DNA of 64,000 nucleotides, from NCBI GenBank assembly GCA_002748155.1, contig PDRO01000005.1:124001-188000 (forward strand), given 5' to 3'. Positions 8,718-16,342 of the stretch are shown piece by piece. Below the pieces are notes generated by a model that saw nothing but the letters and a program-made list of their open reading frames with translations, had not been told where the DNA came from and did not search any database. The stretch is from Actinomycetales bacterium (lineage in GTDB: Bacteria > Actinomycetota > Actinomycetes > Actinomycetales > Dermatophilaceae). The first letter of the stretch is position 1. Each line of letters begins with the position of its first letter. Position numbers and translations under genes: made by a program.

Positions 8718-9677
8718 ATGCGTATCCGGCCTCGTTTGCGTGCTGACCTGCTTCCGCTCCCCCGCGGCCCGGCTGCCGTGCAGCTGGGTTCCAGCCAAGG
8801 GCCGGTCCTCGATGGGTTGAGCGAGGCCGATCTCGTCGTGCTCACGCTACTCGACGGCACCCGATCACGAGCCGAGATGTATGCCGCGGCCGCCGCCTAC
8901 GGTGGCACGGTCGACTCGGTCGATCGTCTGCTCGGGCTGCTCACGAGCCTTGGTGCCCTGGTCAAGCCGCACGAGACGTTGCCGGGCACATGGCTGCGCG
9001 CCCAGGAGTGGGTCATCGTCGCGGGCGCTGGTCCGCTGGCTACAGCTCTGTTCACTGCGCTACGGGCCGCCGACGTGGGCCGGGTCAGCCTCGGTGATTG
9101 GGCCCTCGACGAGCTCGATCTTGCGTGGCGTGACCCCGACGCGACACCAGCCACCCCGCCCGATCTTGTTGTGCTCAGTGGCGAGGATTCGGTGGATCCC
9201 GCGCGAGCCGATCCGTGGCTGCGTCGCCGGGTGCCCCACCTCGCGGTGAGCTCGGCCGGGCCACAGGTGACGATCGGACCGCTCGTGAGCTTTCCGATGA
9301 CCGAGGCGGCACCCTGTCTGAGATGCCTCGAGCTACACCGCTGCGAGCGGGATCCGGGGCGTCCACGGGTGCTTGCCCACACCTGGTCGGCAGCCGCGTC
9401 GCGTCCGGCCGGTCCGACGCCGGCACGACCGACCGGCCAGGAGCGGGCTCTTTTGCCGGCGGCCGCGGGCTTGACCACCATGGTGGCCATCGCGTTGCTC
9501 GACGGGCGGCCGTTACCGGCCGGAGTGAGCCTCGAGCTGTCCGAACCGTGGCCACGGATCGACCATCGGCAATGGTCGCGACACCCTCGGTGTCTCTCGC
9601 ATCGGCAAGAGTGGGTATCCCAGGCAACCCCGAGCCTTAGGCATGCCACAGCACGACGGGAGACAATGGCCGGGTGA
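8718..9677 (+). CDS. E1-like cyclodehydratase-type protein (TOMM leader-binding-like, no YcaO partner nearby)
   Basis: The 319-residue product has an N-terminal winged-helix-like region (residues 1-90) of the kind that binds leader peptides in TOMM cyclodehydratases. It then has a Rossmann-like ThiF/E1 fold opening with VIVAGAGPLATALF and a zinc-binding PCLRCLELHRCERDP near residue 200. The equivalent Mycobacterium gene (from memory, Rv3196) also sits beside the ABC1 kinase and whiB7. No YcaO protein, oxidoreductase or precursor peptide is visible, so a role outside natural-product synthesis is likely. Its stop overlaps the kinase GTG as GTGA. Confidence 0.75.
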   Translation: MRIRPRLRADLLPLPRGPAAVQLGSSQGPVLDGLSEADLVVLTLLDGTRSRAEMYAAAAAYGGTVDSVDRLLGLLTSLGALVKPHETLPGTWLRAQEWVIVAGAGPLATALFTALRAADVGRVSLGDWALDELDLAWRDPDATPATPPDLVVLSGEDSVDPARADPWLRRRVPHLAVSSAGPQVTIGPLVSFPMTEAAPCLRCLELHRCERDPGRPRVLAHTWSAAASRPAGPTPARPTGQERALLPAAAGLTTMVAIALLDGRPLPAGVSLELSEPWPRIDHRQWSRHPRCLSHRQEWVSQATPSLRHATARRETMAG

Positions 9678-10999
9678 ACGGACTGCCCCGACATGCCGTA
9701 ACCCGGGCGGCCAAGCTGGCCACGTTGCCCCTCGGGTATGCCGGGCGCGCCGCGATCGGGGCTGGCAAACGGATTGGAGGTGCGCCTGCCGAGGCGGTGG
9801 CAGCTGAGATGCGTTCCCGGGCAGCCGAGCACTTGTTCTCGGTGCTCGGTGAGCTCAAGGGCGGAGCGATGAAGTTCGGCCAAGCTCTGTCGATCTTCGA
9901 ATCGGCGATGCCCGAAGAGGCGGCCCGGCCTTATCGGGCGATGCTCACCAAACTCCAGGACAGCGCCCCAGGGCTGCCTGCAGCGACGGTGCACGAGGTG
10001 CTCACGGCGGAGCTGGGGCCGGATTGGCGTGACGACCTGACCTCGTTCGACGACGAGCCGGTTGCGGCTGCGTCCATCGGTCAGGTGCACCGGGCAACCT
10101 GGCGGGACGGCCAACCGGTGGCCGTGAAGATCCAATACCCGGGTGCCGCGAAAGCACTCCTATCCGATCTGGCCAACGTTTCCCGAGCCGCGAAGATGGC
10201 CACGGTCTTGATCCCGGGTGTCGAGATCGGCCCAATCCTGCAGGAACTGCGGGGAAGGATGGCCGAAGAGCTCGACTACCGGCTCGAAGCGAGCAACCAG
10301 CAGACCTTCGCGGACGCTTTCGCCGGCGATCCCCACGTGGCCGTTCCGTCGGTGTTGGCCTCGAGCGAGCGGGTGATCGTCGCGGAATGGCTCGACGGAA
10401 TCCCGTTGTCGACCATCATCACCGACGGCTCGCCAGCGCGTCGCGATGCGATCGGCACGCGCTACATGGAGTTCCTGCTCGCCAGCCCCGGCAGGTGCGG
10501 CCTGCTGCACGCCGACCCTCACCCGGGCAACTTCAAGATGCTCGACGACGGTCGGCTCGGTGTGCTCGACTTCGGGGCGGTCAAACGCCTGCCCGACGGA
10601 TTGCCAGCCGAGATGGGCCGGTTGTTGGCTTTGGCGCTCGGCGCGGATCACGAGGCGGTGCTGACCGGCCTACGTGAGATCGGTTTCGTCCGCGGACACA
10701 TCGACTTGGACCCGGAGCGGCTGCTGGAATACCTCGAGCCGTTCATCAGTCCGCTGCGAACCGACACGTTCACCTTCTCCCGGAGTTGGATCCGCGAGGT
10801 CTTCGCGCACATCAACGACCCTCGGAAACCGACGTACACAGTGGGCGCCAAACTGAACCTGCCACCCGAATACCTGCTGATCCATCGAGTCTGGCTCGGG
10901 GGGATCGGCGTGTTGTGCCAGCTCGGTTCCGAAGTGCCGGGGCGGGCCATGGTGGCCGCGCACATCCCGGGCGCCGACCTGCCGCCGATCGGGTCCTAG
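9674..10999 (+). CDS. ABC1/UbiB-family atypical protein kinase
   Basis: The 441-residue protein contains the ABC1-specific KxGQ segment AMKFGQALSIFESAMP (residues 70-85), the Ala-rich loop AAASIGQVHRA, the lysine-bearing PVAVKIQYPG, the catalytic-loop segment HADPHPGNF and the metal-binding LDFGAVK. All hallmarks of the family are intact. Bacterial members support quinone biosynthesis, and the mycobacterial neighbour of whiB7 has been linked to macrolide resistance. The GTG start at 9674 overlaps the upstream stop, so it is co-translated with the E1-like protein. An inverted repeat spans its stop codon. Confidence 0.92.
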   Translation: MNGLPRHAVTRAAKLATLPLGYAGRAAIGAGKRIGGAPAEAVAAEMRSRAAEHLFSVLGELKGGAMKFGQALSIFESAMPEEAARPYRAMLTKLQDSAPGLPAATVHEVLTAELGPDWRDDLTSFDDEPVAAASIGQVHRATWRDGQPVAVKIQYPGAAKALLSDLANVSRAAKMATVLIPGVEIGPILQELRGRMAEELDYRLEASNQQTFADAFAGDPHVAVPSVLASSERVIVAEWLDGIPLSTIITDGSPARRDAIGTRYMEFLLASPGRCGLLHADPHPGNFKMLDDGRLGVLDFGAVKRLPDGLPAEMGRLLALALGADHEAVLTGLREIGFVRGHIDLDPERLLEYLEPFISPLRTDTFTFSRSWIREVFAHINDPRKPTYTVGAKLNLPPEYLLIHRVWLGGIGVLCQLGSEVPGRAMVAAHIPGADLPPIGS

Positions 11000-11013
11000 G
11001 GAGTCCCGATCGG
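10985..11013. terminator. Inverted repeat between convergent genes, probable bidirectional terminator
   Basis: CCGATCGGG (10985-10993) and CCCGATCGG (11005-11013) form a perfect 9-bp stem with an 11-nt loop that contains the stop codon of the kinase gene. The element lies between the rightward kinase and the leftward zinc-ribbon gene. There is no T-tract, as is common for terminator-like hairpins in GC-rich actinobacteria. Confidence 0.5.
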
Positions 11014-11024
11014 ATGCCTGATGC

Positions 11025-11231
11025 CTACCACCACTGGCTGTCCAACCGCCCTTCGATGCTGCGGACATGCTCACGGCTGCAGCGCGCACAGGTCCACACG
11101 ACGCGGCCCTGCTCGATCCCCCGGCTCCACGTGAGCGTTGCTTCGGCCTGCTCGCCGGCCACCGCCACGGCCCCGCAGGTGTCGCAAACGGGCAGTTGTC
11201 TCGAGCCACCCGGGTCGCTTGTCAGGACCAT
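11025..11231 (-). CDS. Small two-CxxC zinc-ribbon protein
   Basis: A 68-residue protein with CDTCGAVAV near residue 16 and WTCARCSREH near residue 49 is a compact zinc ribbon with no other recognisable domain. It starts 23 nt downstream of the 490-residue orphan gene on the same strand, so it is likely the last gene of that unit. Function unknown. Confidence 0.7.
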   Translation of the reverse strand: MVLTSDPGGSRQLPVCDTCGAVAVAGEQAEATLTWSRGIEQGRVVWTCARCSREHVRSIEGRLDSQWW

Positions 11232-11254
11232 CGCCGGTTCCTTGACTCGTGGCT

Positions 11255-12727
11255 CTAGTGGGCTGGACCCAGGCCGAGCAACGCGGCCAACCCGAGCGCG
11301 CTGCGCGGGCTATACGCCGCAGTCCACAACCCACCGTGGGCCGCCTCGTGGGCTTCGTCTCGCCATGGATGGCCCAGGGACGGATTGCCGGTGCGCAGGT
11401 CGTGCACGAGCAGCGCTGCCATCAGCGTGTGCGCGGCCTCGGGTTCGAAAACTTCGATGCCGAAGCGGTGGGCACCGGCATACGCAGCCCCCAGGGCCCG
11501 GTTCTTGACGACCGAGCGGGTGCGGGTCGGCGGGGCAACCGCGAACGAGACCGTCGTGCCCTCGGCTCGGGCAACGGTCGCCCGCCAGCGCTGGATCCGC
11601 TTGGCCAGCAAGTAATTCGGGCCTTGCTGAGGCACGATGCTGTCGTTGATCCCCGGGTCGCATCCGGGGGCGTAGTTGCGGGTGAGTAAGCGTCCACCCG
11701 AGAGGAATCGCAGCGGATAGCGGATCGCCTTGGACACGTGCGCCGCGTCGTAGGCCCGGCTCGACCGATTCACGGCCTCGCCCGGGACGGCGAAGACATC
11801 GGTGGGGGTAGCCAGGAAGGCCAGTGCCGACTCCGGCCGGTCCCGGCGCACCTGCTCACTCACCAGATCGACCGCGGTCGCCACCCGCACGTTGTCGGCT
11901 CCGTCGGCGTAGACGTAGTTACCGAGGACCAGCCGGGCCTCGGCAGCGGAGGCCTCGTGGTCGTCGAGCAACCATTTGACGACACAGGGCCATTCGGTCA
12001 CCAGGTCGACACCGGCCCGGGTCTGCGCAGCGGTCGCGCCGGCCGTTGCCGGGAACCTCAGTGTGCCCGCCGAGCGGCGAGCCAGCTCGAGCAGCCGGCG
12101 CCACAGGTCCGGACGGGGCACGTCGACGGCATACACCTCGGCTCCCCATTCGAGCAGCGGCTCGAGTGGCCCCATCTCGGCAGCCGCCCCGAACGCGACG
12201 ATCCGGACGTCACGCAGGTCCAGCCAGTCCGGATTTGCTGCCAGCTCGGCCACTGCGATGGCGCAGCTGGGCTCGACGATGCCTCGTTCGACCCAGCGTT
12301 GGAGCTGGGCGGACAGTGCACTGCCGGTGAGCCGTTCGCCGCGGTAGGGCAGCGTGAGTGTGGCAGACCCTGGCCCTGAGCCCTCGACGGTCTCGGTGAC
12401 CAGCTCCCGTTCGACGTCGGTGGCCGCCTCGGTGAGCGGCACGTCCATCCCGTCTGCACGGGACCACAGCAACCGGTCGTGCAGGGTGGTCAATCCGGCT
12501 CGCGCGATGGACTCGGCGTCGGTGGCTGAACCCAAACCGGCTTCGACGAGACGTCGGAAGTGGACCGGGTATGCCTGCCGCCATGCGGTTTCGCCCGACG
12601 CTGCCCGAGCACCGATCTGATCGACCGCACCTAGGGCTGCAGCGACGATGGCCCGGCCGGTGGCAGTGGTCGCGCGACGCTCACCCTCGCGCGGGAAGAC
12701 CACTCCCCCGGTCTGCCGGTCAGTCAC
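11255..12727 (-). CDS. Conserved-looking 490-residue protein of unknown function with a Rossmann-like segment
   Basis: The GTG at 12727 has AAAGGAG 8 nt upstream and overlaps the stop of the HhH-GPD gene by 8 nt, which fixes the start. I do not recognise the family. The segment IVAFGAAAEMGPLEPLL near residue 165 followed by GAEVYAVDVPRPDLW looks like a nucleotide-binding beta-alpha-beta unit (GxAAExG, then an acidic residue after the next strand). A later region has NSSRAYDAAHVSKAIRY-like aromatic and basic residues and SFAVAPPTRTRSVVKNRAL. There are no transmembrane helices or signal peptide. Context between a DNA glycosylase-like gene and a zinc ribbon, downstream of whiB7, hints at stress or DNA maintenance, but that is inference only. 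Confidence 0.72.
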   Translation of the reverse strand: MTDRQTGGVVFPREGERRATTATGRAIVAAALGAVDQIGARAASGETAWRQAYPVHFRRLVEAGLGSATDAESIARAGLTTLHDRLLWSRADGMDVPLTEAATDVERELVTETVEGSGPGSATLTLPYRGERLTGSALSAQLQRWVERGIVEPSCAIAVAELAANPDWLDLRDVRIVAFGAAAEMGPLEPLLEWGAEVYAVDVPRPDLWRRLLELARRSAGTLRFPATAGATAAQTRAGVDLVTEWPCVVKWLLDDHEASAAEARLVLGNYVYADGADNVRVATAVDLVSEQVRRDRPESALAFLATPTDVFAVPGEAVNRSSRAYDAAHVSKAIRYPLRFLSGGRLLTRNYAPGCDPGINDSIVPQQGPNYLLAKRIQRWRATVARAEGTTVSFAVAPPTRTRSVVKNRALGAAYAGAHRFGIEVFEPEAAHTLMAALLVHDLRTGNPSLGHPWRDEAHEAAHGGLWTAAYSPRSALGLAALLGLGPAH

Positions 12728-13319
12728 GTGCGACTCCTTTCCTCGTCGCCCGGTCCTTGGCCGCGAGCTTCGCCTGCTGCTTGGTCTCACGCACCTTGGC
12801 GAGTGATTCGGGGTCGACGACGTCGGCGACCGAGCGGAAGGTGCCGGGCTCGGCATACGGGCCGATCTGCGCCCGCCAACCCGCGGGTTGCACCCCGAGT
12901 TGTTTCCCGAGAAGGGCAGCGAAGATCCGCGCCTTCTGCTCGCCGAAACCGGGCAAGGCGCGCAGTCGTCGCACCAGTTCGGCGGCATCCGGGGCGGTGT
13001 TCCAGATCGCCTCGGTGTCTCCGTCGTAGTTCTCGATCACGTGCGCGGCAAGGGCTTGAATGCGGCCAGCCATCGACCGGGCGTACCGGTGGATCGCCGG
13101 CGCTGTCGCAGCCAGGTCGGCGAAAGCCTCAGGGTCGGCAGCGACGATGGCCGCCGGGTCGAGACTGCCGAATCGTTCTGCCAGCCGGGCCGGGCCGGCG
13201 AACGCCACTTCGAGCCGTACTTGCTGGTCCAGCAGCATGCCGACCAGCAACGCGAACGGGTCTCGGGATAGGAGCGAATCCGCCTCGGGGTCTTGGGCGA
13301 TATGCAGGGTGACGGGCAC
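12720..13319 (-). CDS. HhH-GPD-type base-excision-repair family protein
   Basis: A start at the GTG at 13319 gives 199 residues beginning VPVTLHIAQDPEADSLL. The segment FALLVGMLLDQQVRLEVAF is followed by helix-hairpin-helix residues around LRALPGFGEQKARIFAALL, matching the HhH-GPD superfamily subgroup of uncharacterised actinobacterial glycosylase-like proteins. The usual catalytic Asp after the hairpin is not clear (the residues read GKQLGVQPAGW), so activity is uncertain. No strong ribosome-binding site precedes the GTG; a longer form from 13400 is possible. It follows whiB7 by 101 nt and overlaps the orphan gene by 8 nt. Confidence 0.82.
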   Translation of the reverse strand: MPVTLHIAQDPEADSLLSRDPFALLVGMLLDQQVRLEVAFAGPARLAERFGSLDPAAIVAADPEAFADLAATAPAIHRYARSMAGRIQALAAHVIENYDGDTEAIWNTAPDAAELVRRLRALPGFGEQKARIFAALLGKQLGVQPAGWRAQIGPYAEPGTFRSVADVVDPESLAKVRETKQQAKLAAKDRATRKGVARD

Positions 13320-13420
13320 CGGCCCAATGTACGCCGTGTTCACCGGCGGTGAACGCTGCGCCGGTGCCCGTGCGGCCGCGATGGCCGGCTCCGCTGTCAC
13401 TCAACCATGGCAGTAGCGGC

Positions 13421-13708
13421 CTACGCGGCGGCCTCGTTCTTACGCGGGCGGCCTCGCGGCCGTTTGCGGGCGACGATGGCGCCTTGGACGAGCAGCTGCC
13501 CACCCCAGACACCCCATGGTTCCCGGCGATCGAGCGCACCGGCAAGGCACTCGACCTGGGCGGGACAGTTGCCGCACAGCGCCTTTGCGGATTCGATGTC
13601 CTCCGGACGCTCGGCGAACCAGAGCTCCGCGTCGTGTTCTTGGCACGCGATGCCCGCCCCGGTCGCCAGTGCGTCACGCTGGCCGTCGATGAGGGCGCTC
13701 AACTGCAT
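13421..13708 (-). CDS. whiB7: Transcriptional regulator WhiB7 (iron-sulfur, antibiotic-responsive)
   Basis: The 95-residue protein starts MQLSALIDG at an ATG preceded by GGGAGGTGA. It has the four WhiB cysteines (C of GIACQE, then CGNC and VEC), the G(V)WGG turn in EPWGVWGG, and the C-terminal AT-hook RPRGRPRK that separates WhiB7 from other Wbl proteins. WhiB7 binds the primary sigma factor and activates intrinsic-resistance genes from promoters with an AT-rich stretch upstream of the -35. Its leader here contains a promoter of that type, a uORF and a terminator (separate entries), so it should be autoregulated and attenuated. An open frame extends upstream to 13903 but lies inside the leader and is ignored. 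Confidence 0.95.
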   Translation of the reverse strand: MQLSALIDGQRDALATGAGIACQEHDAELWFAERPEDIESAKALCGNCPAQVECLAGALDRREPWGVWGGQLLVQGAIVARKRPRGRPRKNEAAA

Positions 13709-13849
13709 CGGTGTCACCTCCCTGTCGTGGCCGGTCCTGCGGTAGCAGGCTCGGATCCTTCGGCCGCAGCCCCGGTCGGGGCCACGGTGTGGTGCTGGTC
13801 GTGAAGGTTGTGCTGGTTGTGGTGGTCGCACTGCCCCCGATCTGGGATC

Positions 13850-13891
13850 AACACGAAAAGGCTGCGGATCCCGGGTTCGGGTTCCGCAGCC
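13850..13891 (-). terminator. whiB7 leader intrinsic terminator (attenuator)
   Basis: On the leftward transcript GGCTGCGGA (13891-13883) pairs perfectly with TCCGCAGCC (13868-13860) across a 14-nt loop, followed at once by TTTTCGTGTT. It lies 141 nt upstream of the whiB7 start and 21 nt past the uORF stop. The 5' arm and loop (13887-13876) are also perfectly complementary over 12 nt to uORF bases 13946-13935, giving a mutually exclusive antiterminator. If a ribosome finishes the uORF it hides that segment and termination should win; early stalling should expose it and allow read-through. Confidence 0.78.
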
Positions 13892-13912
13892 TGGAGGTGG
13901 CAAGGCCGGTGC

Positions 13913-14086
13913 CTAGCCGGGCGGACTCCCACCGGCGGAACCCGAAGCATCGACGCCGTAACCGGCAAGACCGGCGACTGTCGCGAGCGGGGCAGCAAGC
14001 GTGAAGATGAGAGGGGTCGGGTAACCACATGCGCGACGGTTACGCTGCGACACCTGCATCAATGGCAGCTTGGACGTGCTCCACAT
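13913..14086 (-). CDS. whiB7 leader uORF (57 codons)
   Basis: An ATG at 14086 follows GGAGAGGAGGGG with about 8 nt spacing, a far stronger ribosome-binding site than most genes here. It opens a 57-codon frame starting MWSTSKLPLM and ending TAG at 13913, just before the terminator. The peptide is not similar to anything I recognise. Its codons near 13935-13946 hold the antiterminator segment. In mycobacteria whiB7 leaders carry a uORF whose translation controls termination, so this is best read as a regulatory uORF. Confidence 0.75.
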   Translation of the reverse strand: MWSTSKLPLMQVSQRNRRACGYPTPLIFTLAAPLATVAGLAGYGVDASGSAGGSPPG

Positions 14087-14128
14087 TGCGACGACCCCTC
14101 CTCTCCAGATCCGGTATCGGCCTCGTCG

Positions 14129-14167
14129 AGGCTACTCCCCCTCGGCCACACCACCAAACGATTTATC
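14129..14167 (-). promoter_or_regulatory. Predicted WhiB7-type autoregulatory promoter
   Basis: Reading leftwards, an AT-rich stretch GATAAATCGTTT lies at about 14166-14155, overlapping a -35 TTGGTG (14157-14152). A 17-nt spacer then leads to a -10 TAGCCT (14134-14129), and transcription would begin near 14122, about 36 nt before the uORF ATG. An AT-rich block abutting the -35 is the known signature for WhiB7-sigma binding through the AT-hook. It lies within 70 nt of the uvrD2 stop codon. Confidence 0.65.
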
Positions 14168-14194
14168 GGCCGACTGTGCAGCCTCGCCGGGGAA

Positions 14195-16342
14195 TCAGTC
14201 GGATGACTCGGATCGGATTGCCGCAGTGAGCTGTTGGGCCGTCTCTACCGGGTCGGCACCGGCGACCACGGCGATCACGGACGCACCGTAGCGGTCGAGC
14301 TTGAGCGCGCCGACTCCCGGGACCTTCGCGACGGCGGGCAGGGCTGCGGGACGGGTCTCGGCGATCGCGGTGAGTGTCGCGTCGGTGAACACGACGTAGG
14401 CAGGCACCTTGAGTGCCCGGGCGACCTCGGCCCGCCAGGTGCGCAGTGCCTCGAAGGTCCGGGGCTCGTAGGTCGGCGGGCAGGCGTCGCATCGTCCGAC
14501 CTTGCGGGTAGCCGCAGTCGTGAGTGCGGCTCCGCAGCCGCGGCATACTGCGGGCCGGGCGGTCGGACGAGTCACCCGGCGGCCTGCTCGCCCGCGTTTC
14601 GGCTCGGATGTGGCTCCCGCACCGAGCAGCGAAGCCGCCGCGTCGAGGAATCGTGACGGGCGTCGCGAGGCCCGGCCGCCCGGATTCCGAGTGGCCGCCC
14701 AACTGATCTCCAGCTGCCGCCGAGCCCGGGTGAGCCCGACATAGAGCAGCCGCCGCTCTTCCTCGATGGCTTCCGGTCCTTCGGCCATCGTGATCGGGAC
14801 CAGGCCGTCACTGCACCCGGCCACGAAGACGGTGTCCCATTCCAGGCCCTTGGCCGCATGCAGGCTCGCGAGGGTCACTCCGGCAACGGCAGGGGCGTGC
14901 TGTGCGGCGGCCCGCTCGTCAAGCTCTCGGACCAGATCGGCGATCCGGGCATCCGGAGTCGCCCGGGCCAGGTCGTCGGCCAACCCGATGAGCGCCGACA
15001 ACGACTCCCACCGCTGGCGCAGCGCCCCACCGGCCGATGGCGGCTGCTCGGACCAGCCGGCACCGCTGAGCACGTCCCGGACCAACTCTGGCAAGGCGCC
15101 GCTGCCGTCGTCGCTGCGCACCGCGCCCCGCAGCAGCACCAGTGCCGAACGCACTTCTTGGCGGCCGAAGAATCGTTCCCCGCCACGGAGTAGGTAGGGC
15201 ACCTCCCGCGCGGACAGCGCCGTCTCGAAGGCCTCGGATTGGGCGTTAGTGCGGAACAGCACAGCGATCTCGGCTGCCGGATGCCCACCGTCGATCAAGG
15301 TCCGGATCCGCGTCGCAACCCCGACAGCTTCCGCTGGATCGTCGTCGTATGCCGTGAGCTGCGGGGCCGGGCCCGGCTCGCCTTGAGCCCGCAACGTCAG
15401 CGAGGAACTCGAACGCACGAGCAGGTTGGCTAGAGCGACGACTTCCGGTGATGAACGATAGTTCCGCACCAACGCCACAGTGCGCGCATCCGGGTGACGA
15501 TCGGTGAATCGGAGCAGGTGCTCGGGGGTGGCACCCGCGAAGGAGTAGATCGTCTGGGCCGGGTCACCGACGACACAGACCTGGTGCCGATCGCCGAGCC
15601 ACAACTCGAGCAGGCGCTGTTGCAGGGCGTTGACGTCCTGGTATTCGTCGACGACGAAATGGCGGTACTGGTCGCGAACCACCCGGGCGATGTCCGGGCG
15701 CTCGTCGAGAATGCCAATGGTGAGCAGCAGGACGTCCTCGAAGTCGATCACCCCCCGTTCCGTGGTGCATTGCTCGTACGACGCCCACACCCGGGCCATC
15801 GCGGTGAGGTCGATACCAGCCGGGTCGCGTCCGGCCCGTCGGGCGGCAGCGGCATACGTCTCAGGCGTGAGCAGACAGACCTTGGCCCATTCGATCTCGG
15901 CGGCCAGATCGCGGATCGCGGTCCGGTCGAATTGCATCCGCAACCGAGCGGTGGCCTCGGCGACGACCGGGAACTTGCTGGCCAGGACCTCGGGTGCGGC
16001 CCCGCCGACGGCTCGGGGCCAGAAGTAGTGCAGTTGTTTCAGCGCGGCTGCGTGGAAGGTACGTGCCGGCACCCCGGCGACTCCGAGTTGCCGCAGCCGA
16101 GTGCGTAGTTCGCCGGCCGCGCGGGCGGTGAAGGTCAGGGCGAGGACTCGTTGCGGCGGGTAAGCCCCGGAGTGGACGCCGTAGGCGATCCGGTGGGTGA
16201 TTGCCCGGGTCTTTCCGGTGCCGGCTCCGGCCAGCACCCGGGTCGGCCCCACCGGGTCGGCGGCGACCTCTCGTTGCTCCGGGTCGAGGGCTTCGAGCAC
16301 GGTGTCGGCGCGGGATTCGGGCGAGGCCAGGAACGCGCTCAT
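14195..16342 (-). CDS. uvrD2: UvrD2-type superfamily 1 DNA helicase with tetracysteine linker and HRDC domain
   Basis: The 715-residue protein has Walker A GAGTGKT (residue 40), Walker B FVVDEYQDVN, GDPAQTIYSFAGA (motif III), LVRNYRSS (motif IV), TLASLHAAKGLEWD (motif V) and LLYVGLTRARRQLEI (motif VI). The C-terminus carries CRGCGA and CDAC, the tetracysteine zinc module, then an HRDC domain (TWRAEVARALKVPAYVVFTD). This arrangement is that of mycobacterial UvrD2, a 3'-5' helicase essential there. The ATG overlaps the Nudix-fusion stop as ATGA. Downstream lies the whiB7 promoter. Confidence 0.95.
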   Translation of the reverse strand: MSAFLASPESRADTVLEALDPEQREVAADPVGPTRVLAGAGTGKTRAITHRIAYGVHSGAYPPQRVLALTFTARAAGELRTRLRQLGVAGVPARTFHAAALKQLHYFWPRAVGGAAPEVLASKFPVVAEATARLRMQFDRTAIRDLAAEIEWAKVCLLTPETYAAAARRAGRDPAGIDLTAMARVWASYEQCTTERGVIDFEDVLLLTIGILDERPDIARVVRDQYRHFVVDEYQDVNALQQRLLELWLGDRHQVCVVGDPAQTIYSFAGATPEHLLRFTDRHPDARTVALVRNYRSSPEVVALANLLVRSSSSLTLRAQGEPGPAPQLTAYDDDPAEAVGVATRIRTLIDGGHPAAEIAVLFRTNAQSEAFETALSAREVPYLLRGGERFFGRQEVRSALVLLRGAVRSDDGSGALPELVRDVLSGAGWSEQPPSAGGALRQRWESLSALIGLADDLARATPDARIADLVRELDERAAAQHAPAVAGVTLASLHAAKGLEWDTVFVAGCSDGLVPITMAEGPEAIEEERRLLYVGLTRARRQLEISWAATRNPGGRASRRPSRFLDAAASLLGAGATSEPKRGRAGRRVTRPTARPAVCRGCGAALTTAATRKVGRCDACPPTYEPRTFEALRTWRAEVARALKVPAYVVFTDATLTAIAETRPAALPAVAKVPGVGALKLDRYGASVIAVVAGADPVETAQQLTAAIRSESSD

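Noticed and set aside
8897..10135. Leftward open frame of about 410 codons
   Set aside because: Antisense to the E1-like and ABC1 kinase genes, which carry clear motifs.
13714..14028. A 104-codon leftward frame in the whiB7 leader as a protein-coding gene
   Set aside because: It lacks a ribosome-binding site, overlaps the uORF and terminator, and its composition is not protein-like.
14171..14180. Possible third copy of the 74-nt element near whiB7 (GACTGTGCAG)
   Set aside because: Only the terminal ten bases match; the flanking sequence does not align with either full copy.
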